A model generated the notes under the pieces. That model did not search any database. It had not been told where the DNA came from and saw only the letters and a list, made by a program, of their open reading frames with translations. The position numbers and the translations under genes were made by a program. 64,000 bases of DNA from Siphonobacter sp. SORGH_AS_0500 (lineage in GTDB: Bacteria; Bacteroidota; Bacteroidia; Cytophagales; Spirosomataceae): assembly GCF_002838835.1 (NCBI RefSeq), contig NZ_NHPP01000024.1, positions 1-64,000 on the forward strand, written 5' to 3'. Numbering within the stretch: the first letter of the stretch is position 1; each line of letters starts with the position of its first letter. Below, piece after piece: positions 9,569 to 18,567 of the stretch.

Positions 9569-10564
9569 ATGCGGAAGTTACCTCAATCCCTCAAACGTAA
9601 AAGTCTCCTCCTCCTGGCACTGGCTGGGGCGGCCTTTGGAGCCGAAGCTCAGAAAACCAGCTCTGGTAACCCCGTTTTTCCTGGCTGGTATGCCGATCCC
9701 GAAGGCATCATTTTTGGTAAAAATTACTGGATTTATCCTACCTATTCGGCTCCTTACAACAAGCAGGTGTTCATGGATGCGTTCTCTTCACCCGATTTAG
9801 TGAACTGGAAAAAGCACCCGAATATCATTGATACCAGCTCGGTAAAGTGGGCGAAGCGAGCCCTATGGGCCCCATCCATTATCGAGAAAAAAGGCAAGTA
9901 TTACCTGTTTTTTGGAGCAAACGACATTCAGAATGATCAGGAAAAAGGGGGCATTGGGGTAGCCGTAGCCAACAAGCCTGAAGGGCCATTCAAGGATTAT
10001 CTGGGTAAGCCACTCGTGGATAAATTTCACAACGGAGCACAACCCATCGATCAATTCGTTTTTAAGGATAAAGACGGTGAATATTACCTGATTTACGGTG
10101 GCTGGAAACACTGTAACATTGCTCACCTGACGCAGGATTTTAAGGGATTTATTCCTTTTGAAGACGGCAAAACGTTCAAAGAAATTACGCCTGCCAATTA
10201 CGTAGAAGGTCCCCTTATGTTCATTCGTAACGGGAAGTATTACTTCATGTGGTCGGAAGGTGGCTGGACGGGGCCAAACTACTCCGTGGCTTATGCCGTG
10301 GCCGATTCTCCGTTCGGACCCTTCGAACGCGTTGGGAAGGTGCTTCAGCAGGACCCTAAAGTAGCGACGGGAGCGGGCCACCACTCGGTTATTCAGCGGC
10401 CCGGAACGGATGAGTGGTATATTATTTATCACCGTCGCCCCCTCAGCGAAACCGATGCGAACCACCGCGAAACCTGCATCGAACGGATGTATTTCGACGA
10501 AAAAGGCATGATTCAGCCCGTGAAGATCACCTTCGAAGGCGTTCAGAAACAGACAGTTAAGTAA
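9569..10564 (+). CDS. GH43-family glycoside hydrolase, secreted
   Basis: A 331-residue protein with a signal peptide (to about residue 27, ...AGAAFGAEAQ). It has the five-bladed beta-propeller pattern of GH43: GWYADPE gives the general base Asp43, PIDQFVF the pKa-modulating Asp161, and YVEGPLMF the general acid Glu213. GH43 enzymes are arabinofuranosidases, xylosidases or arabinanases that remove arabinose or xylose. It is the first enzyme gene after the SusCD operon, separated by about 280 bases, and probably has its own promoter. The exact linkage is unknown. Confidence 0.9.
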   Translation: MRKLPQSLKRKSLLLLALAGAAFGAEAQKTSSGNPVFPGWYADPEGIIFGKNYWIYPTYSAPYNKQVFMDAFSSPDLVNWKKHPNIIDTSSVKWAKRALWAPSIIEKKGKYYLFFGANDIQNDQEKGGIGVAVANKPEGPFKDYLGKPLVDKFHNGAQPIDQFVFKDKDGEYYLIYGGWKHCNIAHLTQDFKGFIPFEDGKTFKEITPANYVEGPLMFIRNGKYYFMWSEGGWTGPNYSVAYAVADSPFGPFERVGKVLQQDPKVATGAGHHSVIQRPGTDEWYIIYHRRPLSETDANHRETCIERMYFDEKGMIQPVKITFEGVQKQTVK

Positions 10565-10749
10565 GGTTTGATGGAATTTGAAAACTGGTTTGAGTGTTTG
10601 ATGGGGTTTGACTAACGAACCGCTAGTTAACATCCCCTCCGACGCTCAAATCCCATTAGACAATTTCAAACCTTTCAACCTATCTCAAACCTCATCAAAT
10701 TAGATCAACCTTCAAACTTTCTCAAACCATTTCAAACCTCTAAACTTTT
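10565..10749. repeat. Imperfect CAAACC-type repeat, present in both orientations
   Basis: The left part (about 10565-10612) holds repeated GGTTTGA/TTTGATGG words. The right part (about 10645-10746) holds their complements (TCAAACC, CTCAAACC, TTTCAAACC) several times. The two halves could pair into a long imperfect stem between the GH43 and DUF4965 genes. It is low-complexity and non-coding; the function is unknown. Confidence 0.6.
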
Positions 10750-13170
10750 ATGAAAAAACGTTTTCTCCTGCTGGCCGCTTTGGCTACGCATGGCTGGGTA
10801 CAGGCTCAGGTAGGCCGGGCACCCGCGTATCCCCTCATCACGCACGATCCTTATTTTAGTGTTTGGTCAACAACGGATCAGTTAACGTCTTCACCTACGA
10901 AGCACTGGACGGGTGCCGATCAGCCTTTGTTCGGCGTGTTGACGGTTGACGGCGTGAATTATCGTTTTCTGGGTCAGGAAGCTAAGGGCTACGACGCCAT
11001 TATTCCCACGGCTGATGAGGAAGGCTATGCCGTGAAATACAGTGAAAGCGAACCCAAATCAGGCTGGAATACCGTGAATTTTTCGGATAGCGACTGGAAG
11101 ACTGGCAAAGCTCCGTTCAGCGACGATAAAAATCACGCGGCTACGCACTGGAATAGCCAAGATCTTTGGACGCGTCGGACCTTTGATCTAAAGCAGGTTC
11201 CGTCAGAGCAGGTTTTCCTGAAACTCCAGCATGATGATAACATCGAAGTGTATCTAAACGGCGAGAAAGTGTATTCGCATAAGGGCTGGATTCATAAGTT
11301 CAATTACATCCCGCTCAAGTCAAAACTGAAAGCTGGTAAAAACGTACTGGCGATTCACATTGCTAATACCGCTGGTGGAGCATTTTTGGATGCAGGTTTA
11401 GTGAAAGAAAAGGTCTCGAAAGAGAAGGTAATCATGCAAACGGCTCAGCAGAAAAACGTTGAGTTCTCGGCTACGCAAACTAAGTATACCTTCGCTTGTG
11501 GTAAAGTAGATCTGGACGTAACCTTCACTTCACCCTTGCTGCTCAACGATTTAGATCTGTATGCTCGTCCAGTTACTTACGTGACCTATCGCGTAAAAGC
11601 GAACGACGGAGCTTCGCATCAGGTGAATTTCTACTTCGGAGCATCGACTAATCTGGCTACGAACGTACCCACACAAGCGGTAACGGCTACGGCGGCTTCC
11701 ACGAATGAATATACCGCTCTGAAAACCGGAACGAAAGAACAACCAATTCTGAAAAAACGCGGCGATGACCTCCGCATTGACTGGGGTTACTTCTACGTAG
11801 CGGCTCCGAAAAATAATCAGGTGGTGCAAACGGTTAGTGCGATGCCTTCCCTGAAAGGTCAAAAATCGTCTATTAGCGAAGGAAAATCATTATTCCTGAA
11901 TACGACGGTAAATCTGGGTTCGGTAAATTCCACGCCGAAGGAGCAATACCTGATGGTGGCTTATGATGACGTAGAGTCAATTCAGTACTTCGGCCAGAAC
12001 CTCAAACCCTGGTGGAAAGAAAGTGGATCGACGATTGAAAAAGAGTTATCCAAAGCCATTTTGGAATACCAATCGGTGATCGAGAAATGCGAAACTTTTG
12101 ACAAGCAGATGTTTGCCGATGCTAAAAAAGCGGGTGGTGAAGACTATGCGAAACTTTGTGTATTGGGCTATCGTCAGTCGGCAGCGGCTCACAAACTGGT
12201 GAAAAGTCCTAAGGGAGAAACGCTGTACCTCTCGAAGGAAAATTTCAGTAATGGTTGTATCAACACGGTTGATGTAACGTATCCTTCTGCTCCTTTATTC
12301 CTGCTATATAAGCCTGAGTTACTAAAAGGAATGATGAATGGAATTTTTGAATATAGCGAAAGCGGAAAGTGGAAAAAACCTTTCGCCGCTCACGATTTAG
12401 GAACGTATCCTTTAGCAAATGATCAGGTTTACGGCGAAGATATGCCCGTAGAGGAATCTGGTAACATGCTGATTTTAACGGGTGCGATTGCAAAAGCCGA
12501 AGGAAACGCAGCATACGCCCGAAAACACTGGAAAACACTGAGCACCTGGGCTGAGTACTTATTGAAAGACGGTTTTGACCCCGCTAACCAGTTATGTACG
12601 GACGATTTTGCGGGTCACTTGGCTCGGAATGCGAACCTTTCTGTAAAAGCGATTGTCGGTCTGGGTTGTTATGCCATGTTAGCCGAGCAACTGGGAGAGA
12701 AAGAAACTGCCGAGAAGTTCCACAAGAGTACCCAGGAAATGGTACAGAAATGGATGCAAATCGCGGATGATGGCGATCATTACGCCCTGACTTTCGACAA
12801 AAAAGGGACCTGGAGTCAGAAATATAATCTGGTTTGGGATAAGGTATTAGGCTTGAAACTATTCCCTAAATCGGTGTATGACAAAGAGATTAAGTATTAC
12901 CTGACGAAGCAGAATTCTTACGGATTACCACTCGATAGCCGTAAGACCTATACCAAATCTGACTGGATCGTGTGGACCGCTACGTTAGCGGATAATCAGA
13001 AAGATTTTAACGCATTAATCGAGCCATTACTGAAATATGCTCACGAAACGTCGTCACGTGTCCCCATCAGCGACTGGCATGAAACAACCGATGGTAAAAT
13101 GGTTGGTTTTCAGGCCCGTAGTGTAGTAGGGGGGTATTTTATGAAGTTACTGGAAGAAAAAATGAAGTAA
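10750..13170 (+). CDS. Glutaminase A-like DUF4965/DUF5127/DUF1793 secreted protein (putative glycosidase)
   Basis: An 806-residue secreted protein with a signal peptide (MKKRFLLLAALATHGWVQAQ). The opening (PAYPLITHDPYFSVWSTTD) is the DUF4964/GtaA-like start. A galactose-binding-like insert (WTRRTFDL, HDDNIEVYLNGEKVY, NVLAIHIANTAGG) spans about residues 110-225. The DUF5127 region follows, then DUF4965 (about 455-620, with YGEDMPVEESGNMLIL) and DUF1793 (about 620-800, with WVWTA-type and DWHETTDGKMVGFQARSVVGG). The family is named after a fungal glutaminase, but in Bacteroidota it travels with glycan-degrading genes, so a glycosidase role is more plausible (inference). It lies between two GH43 genes. 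Confidence 0.85.
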   Translation: MKKRFLLLAALATHGWVQAQVGRAPAYPLITHDPYFSVWSTTDQLTSSPTKHWTGADQPLFGVLTVDGVNYRFLGQEAKGYDAIIPTADEEGYAVKYSESEPKSGWNTVNFSDSDWKTGKAPFSDDKNHAATHWNSQDLWTRRTFDLKQVPSEQVFLKLQHDDNIEVYLNGEKVYSHKGWIHKFNYIPLKSKLKAGKNVLAIHIANTAGGAFLDAGLVKEKVSKEKVIMQTAQQKNVEFSATQTKYTFACGKVDLDVTFTSPLLLNDLDLYARPVTYVTYRVKANDGASHQVNFYFGASTNLATNVPTQAVTATAASTNEYTALKTGTKEQPILKKRGDDLRIDWGYFYVAAPKNNQVVQTVSAMPSLKGQKSSISEGKSLFLNTTVNLGSVNSTPKEQYLMVAYDDVESIQYFGQNLKPWWKESGSTIEKELSKAILEYQSVIEKCETFDKQMFADAKKAGGEDYAKLCVLGYRQSAAAHKLVKSPKGETLYLSKENFSNGCINTVDVTYPSAPLFLLYKPELLKGMMNGIFEYSESGKWKKPFAAHDLGTYPLANDQVYGEDMPVEESGNMLILTGAIAKAEGNAAYARKHWKTLSTWAEYLLKDGFDPANQLCTDDFAGHLARNANLSVKAIVGLGCYAMLAEQLGEKETAEKFHKSTQEMVQKWMQIADDGDHYALTFDKKGTWSQKYNLVWDKVLGLKLFPKSVYDKEIKYYLTKQNSYGLPLDSRKTYTKSDWIVWTATLADNQKDFNALIEPLLKYAHETSSRVPISDWHETTDGKMVGFQARSVVGGYFMKLLEEKMK

Positions 13171-13186
13171 CTTGGAAATCGTTTGA

Positions 13187-13223
13187 ATGAAGGATGCCAG
13201 TCTAAACAGCTGGCATCCTTCAT
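13187..13223 (+). terminator. Terminator hairpin of the DUF4965 gene
   Basis: A 14-base inverted repeat (core GAAGGATGCCAG / CTGGCATCCTTC) with a 9-base loop begins 17 bases after the stop codon. It is followed only by ATTTC, so termination may be partial. Confidence 0.6.
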
Positions 13224-14033
13224 TTCGTAGAGACGCGATTAATCGCATCTGGCTGGGGAATGCCTGATCATGAAAAGGGAACCAGCTACTTAACTTCTGC
13301 CAATTCCAGGTCATCTCGAACGCAGTGAAAGTTCTTAGCGGTAATAGGTAGTAGCATACAAAGGAATTTTCCCAATAACCCCATGTCTGTCATTCAGAGC
13401 GAAGCGAAGAACCTTCTGTCGAATGGGACAGCTTCGGGGCAAGGCAGGTGAGAACCTGACGTCATAGTCTGGTAGGCCTCTGGCCGATGGTAGCAAGCCT
13501 GTTTTGGTTGGGGAAAATTGTTGGCTGATCTCCTACTGGTTCGCAGTCTACCGGCCAGAGGCCTAGAGCTAGGTAGTCACTCGGCTAGAGCCGAGCGACT
13601 GCGGGTAAATAGCAACCCTTCCTCTGCCATCTCGAACGAAGTGAGAGACATTGTATAGAAATGAGACGGGCTTAGTTAAGTTACCGAATGGCCCAACAAG
13701 CTTGATAAAGGTTATAAGATTCTTCGCTTCGCTCAGAATGACAAACGCTGAGGATTAAGGAGTCCCCGGATTTCATCCGGGGCTACTCATATTAAACCCC
13801 GCTGGGGTTGTTGTTACAATAAAATTACGATAAATAAATCCAAAGGAGTTAAACACAGATAGCCCCGGTCTGGATGGACTCGGTTGAAATCCGGGGATGC
13901 AACATTCATAAGGCTCCCTTTCACTCTCAACCACAGATTACACCATAAACTCTTTCTTGAATAGTCCCCCGAAGTGGAGAAAGGCTTTCTTACTTTTATT
14001 TAAATCTTATATTTCAAACAGTCTCTAAAACCT
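13224..14033. repeat. Repeat-rich intergenic island (several short inverted-repeat families)
   Basis: About 800 bases without a gene, made almost entirely of short repeat words. These are: GAGACGCGATTAATCGC at 13231; two CATCTCGAACGnAGTGA words at 13314 and 13628; a CATTCAGAGCGAAGCGAAGAA word at about 13390, with its inverted copy at about 13718-13743; TAGGCCTCTGGCCG at about 13472, with its exact inverted copy at about 13560; a CTCGGCTAGAGCCGAG hairpin at about 13580; and several CCCCGGAT...ATCCGGGG hairpins at 13771-13905. None forms evenly spaced direct repeats, so it is not a CRISPR. The last ~100 bases should hold the promoter of the next GH43 gene. Confidence 0.7.
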
Positions 14034-15062
14034 ATGAAAAAACTAGTATTGCTATGCCTAATGGCTTTGGGAACTCAGGCTCAGACGTTCACTAACCCGC
14101 TATTACCCTCGGGAGCTGATCCCTGGAGTGTGTACCATGAAGGCAATTATTACTACATGCACACCACCGGAAATTCCTTACAGTTACGCACTACTAAATC
14201 CATCACTGACCTGAAATCAGCCGCTCCGAAGACCATTTGGAAGCCCCCCGTTTCCGGCCCTTATTCTAAAGATATCTGGGCACCGGAGATTCATTTTTTG
14301 GAGGGCAAATGGTATGTCTATTTCACGGGTAATGATGGAAAAAGTGGCGATAACCGCCGCATTTATGTGCTGGAAAACAGCTCACCTAACCCCATGGAAG
14401 GGGAGTGGACCATGAAAGGTAAGATGAGTGATGAAAGCGATCAATGGGCCATTGATGGGTCCGTATTTGAGTATCAGGGGAAATTATACATGATCTGGTC
14501 GGGCTGGGATCATGCGAGTAAAACCGATGAGACGCAAAATATTTACATCGCTGCTCTCAAAAATCCCTGGATGGTGGAAAGCAAACGGGTACTGATTTCT
14601 AAGCCCGAGTTACCCTGGGAACGTTATTGGGATAATACCACGGCGGGAAAGCCCGGTCGGCCTGTATATGTCAACGAAGGACCGCAGTTTCTGAAGCATG
14701 GGAATAAGGTATTTATTGTTTACTCGGCCAGTGGCTGCTGGACGAATACCTATGCTTTGGGATTGTTAACCGCGAAAAATGGAGCAAACCTATTGGACCC
14801 TAAAAGCTGGAAGAAGAATGATAAGCCCGTTTTCGAACAATCTCAATCGAATAAGGTGTATGGAACGGGCCATAACTCTTTCTTCAAGTCGCCAAATGGG
14901 AAAGAAGATTGGTTGTTATACCACGCCAATTCCGGCCCTGATGAAGGGTGCGGAGGAAAACGGGCCCCCAGGGCTCAGAAGATCAAATGGAAAGCTGATG
15001 GAACGCCTGATTTTGGCAAACCTCTGCCCGATGGCGTAGCAATTAAAGAACCATCTAAATAA
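14034..15062 (+). CDS. Second GH43-family glycoside hydrolase, secreted
   Basis: A 342-residue protein with a short signal peptide (to about residue 17, ...GTQAQ). Beta-propeller GH43 signatures: GADPW (base Asp29), WAPEIHF (a conserved blade motif), WAIDGSVF (Asp141) and VNEGPQF (acid Glu215). This looks like the arabinofuranosidase-type GH43 subgroup with a histidine near the end (GTGHNSFF). It differs clearly from the GH43 at 9569, so the locus has two non-redundant debranching enzymes. It is probably transcribed alone, given the 860-base repeat island upstream. Confidence 0.9.
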   Translation: MKKLVLLCLMALGTQAQTFTNPLLPSGADPWSVYHEGNYYYMHTTGNSLQLRTTKSITDLKSAAPKTIWKPPVSGPYSKDIWAPEIHFLEGKWYVYFTGNDGKSGDNRRIYVLENSSPNPMEGEWTMKGKMSDESDQWAIDGSVFEYQGKLYMIWSGWDHASKTDETQNIYIAALKNPWMVESKRVLISKPELPWERYWDNTTAGKPGRPVYVNEGPQFLKHGNKVFIVYSASGCWTNTYALGLLTAKNGANLLDPKSWKKNDKPVFEQSQSNKVYGTGHNSFFKSPNGKEDWLLYHANSGPDEGCGGKRAPRAQKIKWKADGTPDFGKPLPDGVAIKEPSK

Positions 15063-15089
15063 GTAATACCTGCGTTTTTCTTTGTAGGG

Positions 15090-15194
15090 ACGCGACTTTA
15101 TTGCGTCAGGCTTCCCCTTGCCGTGGTTGGTGTCTCACCAACCACGGCGTAAAGGTAAAAAACTGCCTCTTACCGAGACGCGATAAAGTCGCGT
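15090..15194. repeat. Nested inverted repeat (cruciform-like element)
   Basis: The outer arms ACGCGACTTTAT (15090-15101) and ATAAAGTCGCGT (15183-15194) are exact complements. They enclose a perfect 13-base hairpin, GCCGTGGTTGGTG / CACCAACCACGGC (15120-15132 and 15136-15148), with a 3-base loop. The element lies between the convergent ends of the GH43 and Omp85 genes. The outer arms carry the GACGCGA word shared with 13231 and 39352. Confidence 0.8.
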
Positions 15195-15211
15195 TTAGGA
15201 AGAGGATTCTG

Positions 15212-16392
15212 CTAAAATGCTTCACCCGTGATGATGTAAAATCCTGGTCCTTCGGAGGTTAATCCCATGTCGGCCCGTAGGAAAATGTCCTTTTTAGGAA
15301 ACATCAGGTAACGAAGTCCAACCCCGGCGGCATAGACAAACTGACGCACATTCAGTTGACCTAACTTGGGAGCCACGGCTCCCGCCGCGGCAAAAACGGT
15401 TCCGCCAATCCGCTTACTGAATCCAAAGGGTAACATCCGGTATTCGAGCTGGGTGGAGACCAGGTTATTGTCCCGGTAGCGACCCTGATAAAAGCCCCGC
15501 ATAATCATGTCGCCTCCTAGCAATGATTTCATATTGAAGGGTACATTTCCCCACATGAAGCTTCCGTAGACCTGCCAGGCTAATACATCCCGGCGGTTGA
15601 TGGGGCGAAAAACGCGGTTGTCAAACGTAATCCCATCGAAGTTGTAATGACTCGCCCAGCTTTTCCGGTAGGATAAGAACGAAAGTTCGCTGAAAAGACC
15701 TTTTCTGACATTCAGCACATTATGCCGATTATCATAAACTACACTAACGCCCAGACCTAAGCTGGTAGAGCCTTCGTGACCGAGTGGTAACTCAAAAGGT
15801 TGTCCCTCCGTGGGTTGTTTAAAGCGGGTATTGTATAAATTCTGAAAATCAACCTGCGGACCAACGAAGAAGTTCTTTACCAGTTTGCGTAGTAATCGCT
15901 GCCGGGCCTGAATATACATGGCATCAACAACGGCGGGGTTATCACCGCTGGTAGCAGGTCCTGAGCCATAATAGAGCAGGGGAAAACGTTGAAAACGCGT
16001 TCGGCCTAGTAAAGCCCATTTATCCTTATCTCCATAAATGAAGTTATCAAACCAGATACCATACTGCGATTCCAGGGTAAAAAAGGTAAAGGCAGTTACT
16101 TCACTCAGTCGGTTCAGCGTATCGTTTTTGCCTGAAATAACAACATGGACGATAGCCCAAGTTCAACACTAGTTTCAGGCGAGTAACCCATGGTAGGATA
16201 AACCCGGAAACTCGGCTTTCCAGGAGCCGTACTGTCGGTGATCATGCGGTTGATCGTCCGCCGAACCCAGGAAGGGTGCTCCTGAGCGAGTGCCATAGGA
16301 GCGGACAGCCATCCGCAAACGAAAAGCACAAAAAAGTTAGAAAAATAGAAAGTGGCCTTAAAAACGTTGCCCAAACGTTGAATGAAGTGCAT
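15212..16392 (-). pseudogene. BamA/TamA (Omp85 surface antigen) family outer-membrane protein, frameshifted
   Basis: Reading leftward from ATG 16392: a signal peptide (to about residue 37, ...APMALAQ), then the start of a beta-barrel (MGYSPETSVELGLSSMLLFQAK). The frame stops at 16116. A second frame continues without a gap (NDTLNRLSEVTAFTFFTLES...) through the C-terminal barrel, which has the Omp85 hallmark MRGFYQGRYRDN (LRGF-like) and ends ...GPGFYIITGEAF. Adding one A to the run at 16125-16129 joins the halves into one protein of about 390 residues. It lacks long POTRA domains, so it resembles the short, metallophosphatase-associated surface antigens rather than BamA itself. It lies 80 bases downstream of the helicase gene on the same strand. 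Confidence 0.75.
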
Positions 16393-16472
16393 GAATATCA
16401 GAACCGTGCATGAGTATGAATTGTTTTTACTAAAAAATAGATTCCAGGCTCACGTACGGCTCTCTCTTCTGC

Positions 16473-17744
16473 TTAAGAAGCCTGATTGGGATTCGGCTTT
16501 GAGGTCAGGGGATCCTTCTTTTTATGAAAAGGCTTCTTGGATTTGCCGTTGGAAGATTTAGCAGGCTGACCCTTGAAATTACGTTCAGGTTTGGACTGAA
16601 ATTCAGGGGCAGGGCCCAGGCCAATTTCTTCCGTAATGGCTCGTTTTTCCAGCTTTTTTTCCAGCAGCTTTTCAATCCGTAACACGCGGGGCTGATCCTG
16701 CTTGTTAATGAATGTGATGGCTGTTCCTTTGTTAGCCGCACGGGCGGTGCGACCAATCCGGTGCACGTAATCTTCGGGATCGCGGGGAACGTCGAAATTA
16801 ACGACGTGGCTCAGGTTGTCAATGTCAATACCCCGAGACAGAACGTCCGTTGCTACCAGGATAGGAAACTGCCGGTTTTTAAAATCCCGAAGCATGGTTT
16901 CCCGATCATTTTGTTCGGAGTCTGAAGAAATGCCGCGAGCGTCCCATTTCATCTTTTTCAAAGCCCGGACAATGGTATTAACTTCCGATTTGCGGGAAGT
17001 AAACAGCACCATGCTCGGCGATTCCATTGACTTCATCAGGTGAATCAGTAAAGGAACTTTCTGCTCGTCAGAAGAAAGGTAAAACTGTTGGTCAATCCCT
17101 TCAGCGGGTTTCGAAACGGCCAGATTGATTTCATCAGGCTTATTCAAAATACGCTTAGACAACTCCCGAATCTTAGCTGGCATAGTAGCCGAAAACAGAA
17201 GCGTTTGCCGTTCGCTGGGAATGTACTTCAGAATGTTCATAATATCCCCGATAAAACCCATATCCAGCATTCGGTCGGCTTCGTCGAGAATCAACGTTTT
17301 CAACTGGTCGAACTTAACGTAGCCTAGTTGCAGGTGAGCAATTAATCGGCCCGGCGTCGCAATGATGATATCGGCACCCTGCGTTAATGCTTTCTTCTGT
17401 TGTTCCCATTCGGGGCCTTTGTTGCCTCCGTAAATGGCAATGCTAGTGGCATCCACGTAATAACCCAAACCCTGAACCTGCTCATCAATCTGCTGAGCCA
17501 GTTCGCGGGTAGGTACCAGAATAAGGGTACTGGTTTGACCTTTCGGATAACCAGGAACACGATCAATGACGGGAATGAGGTAAGCGGCTGTCTTTCCCGT
17601 ACCCGTCTGAGCACAGGCTAAAAGATCAGAACCGGAGAGTATTTTAGGAATAGCCATTTCCTGAATAGGAGTGGCCTGCGAAAAATTCATGGAATCCACG
17701 GCGTCAAGGGTGTCGTCATGGAGGTTAAATTCGTAGAAATGCAA
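16473..17744 (-). CDS. DEAD-box ATP-dependent RNA helicase (RhlE-like)
   Basis: A 423-residue helicase that remodels RNA duplexes in ribosome assembly or mRNA decay. It has the Q motif (FSQATPIQEMAIP, about 21-33), Walker A AQTGTGKT (about 44-51), motif Ia (PTRELAQQ), DEAD (about 155), SAT (motif III), motif V (ATDVLSRGIDI) and motif VI (HRIGRTAR). The C-terminal tail from about 375 is basic and disordered (K/S/P-rich), as in RhlE-type proteins that bind RNA. Start ATG 17744. Confidence 0.92.
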   Translation of the reverse strand: MHFYEFNLHDDTLDAVDSMNFSQATPIQEMAIPKILSGSDLLACAQTGTGKTAAYLIPVIDRVPGYPKGQTSTLILVPTRELAQQIDEQVQGLGYYVDATSIAIYGGNKGPEWEQQKKALTQGADIIIATPGRLIAHLQLGYVKFDQLKTLILDEADRMLDMGFIGDIMNILKYIPSERQTLLFSATMPAKIRELSKRILNKPDEINLAVSKPAEGIDQQFYLSSDEQKVPLLIHLMKSMESPSMVLFTSRKSEVNTIVRALKKMKWDARGISSDSEQNDRETMLRDFKNRQFPILVATDVLSRGIDIDNLSHVVNFDVPRDPEDYVHRIGRTARAANKGTAITFINKQDQPRVLRIEKLLEKKLEKRAITEEIGLGPAPEFQSKPERNFKGQPAKSSNGKSKKPFHKKKDPLTSKPNPNQAS

Positions 17745-18511
17745 AGTATAAGGTGTTAATAGTTAACAGATTGAGGTTTCAACAATTAACTCATATAAAA
17801 ACAAGATACCAGATCGGATACTACCTCTAGCTGTAAGAATAAAGTGAAAATCTCATTCAGTTGTTACAAAAATAAAAGAAATATTCGCTTTTCATAGTTT
17901 ATTCAGCAGAAGTAAGCCTGAGAGGGCAAGAATTCACTGGATATTAACATAGAATGTACGCGAACGGTCAAGAATAGACAGTGTTGATTATAAAGCAGAT
18001 TTTTAGGCCTGTATAAAAATGACATCTTATGATGAATCGGGAGATTCTACGTTATGCTCTTTTCGTTATGGAGGACACATTCACTTTTATTCCCCAATCT
18101 CCTTCCAGCCTGTCATCCAGAGTGAAGCGAAGGACCTTAGCATAGGTTTGCGAACGTATGGGCCCTGTAGTAGCATTAATCACGTCCACAGTCGCTCGAC
18201 TCTAGCCGATAGGATGCGGTGGATACTCACAGAAACCCCTTTATCCAACAAAAATATTGCTAGAGTGGAGTGAGTATAAGAAGCCGTTAAACTTTTCCAT
18301 TTTACTACAGGGCTGCCAGCGAAAAAGTTGGCAGCGGCGGGTTCCCACCTAGCTTGTACAAGCTTACCATCTGGAGCCAAGCTCCGTTCGTTCGCGTTGT
18401 AAACGCTGACGAATACTACTGTTTATGGATGATCGCTCTGTCATGCAGGATGAAGGAAGTTATTCTTAGAAGCCGAGATTATAACCTTAAACAGCCTCTT
18501 AAGAATAAACA
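17745..18511. other. Long intergenic region with dispersed repeat copies, no supported gene
   Basis: About 770 bases. The first ~250 bases are A/T-rich and should hold the helicase promoter. From about 18105 there are copies of repeat families also found in the 13.2-14.0 kb island: TCATCCAGAGTGAAGCGAAGGA at 18112 and CAGTCGCTCGACTCTAGCCGAT at about 18188. A CTGCCAGCGAAAAAGTTGGCAG hairpin lies at about 18309. Short ORFs here cross these repeats, show no family resemblance and are not called. Confidence 0.55.
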
Positions 18512-18541
18512 AAAACCGGCAGAGCATAATCTGCCGGTTTT
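18512..18541 (-). terminator. Intrinsic terminator of clpB
   Basis: An 11-base stem (AAAACCGGCAG / CTGCCGGTTTT) with an 8-base loop lies 26 bases beyond the clpB stop on the minus strand. A T-rich tail (TTTTTGTTTATT) follows on that strand. Confidence 0.85.
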
Positions 18542-18567
18542 GTATTTCTAAGAAACGGGTACTTGGC

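Noticed and set aside
9863-10633. A 256-residue open frame on the minus strand, antisense to the first GH43 gene
   Set aside because: The plus-strand GH43 has a signal peptide and all catalytic residues. The antisense frame has no recognisable domain, so it is a shadow of the high-constraint coding strand.
13224-14033. CRISPR-like array
   Set aside because: The repeats differ in sequence, orientation and spacing, and no cas genes are near.
18019-18551. Short ORFs (84, 66 and 65 residues) in the helicase-clpB gap
   Set aside because: They cross dispersed repeat words, overlap each other on opposite strands and show no protein-like pattern.
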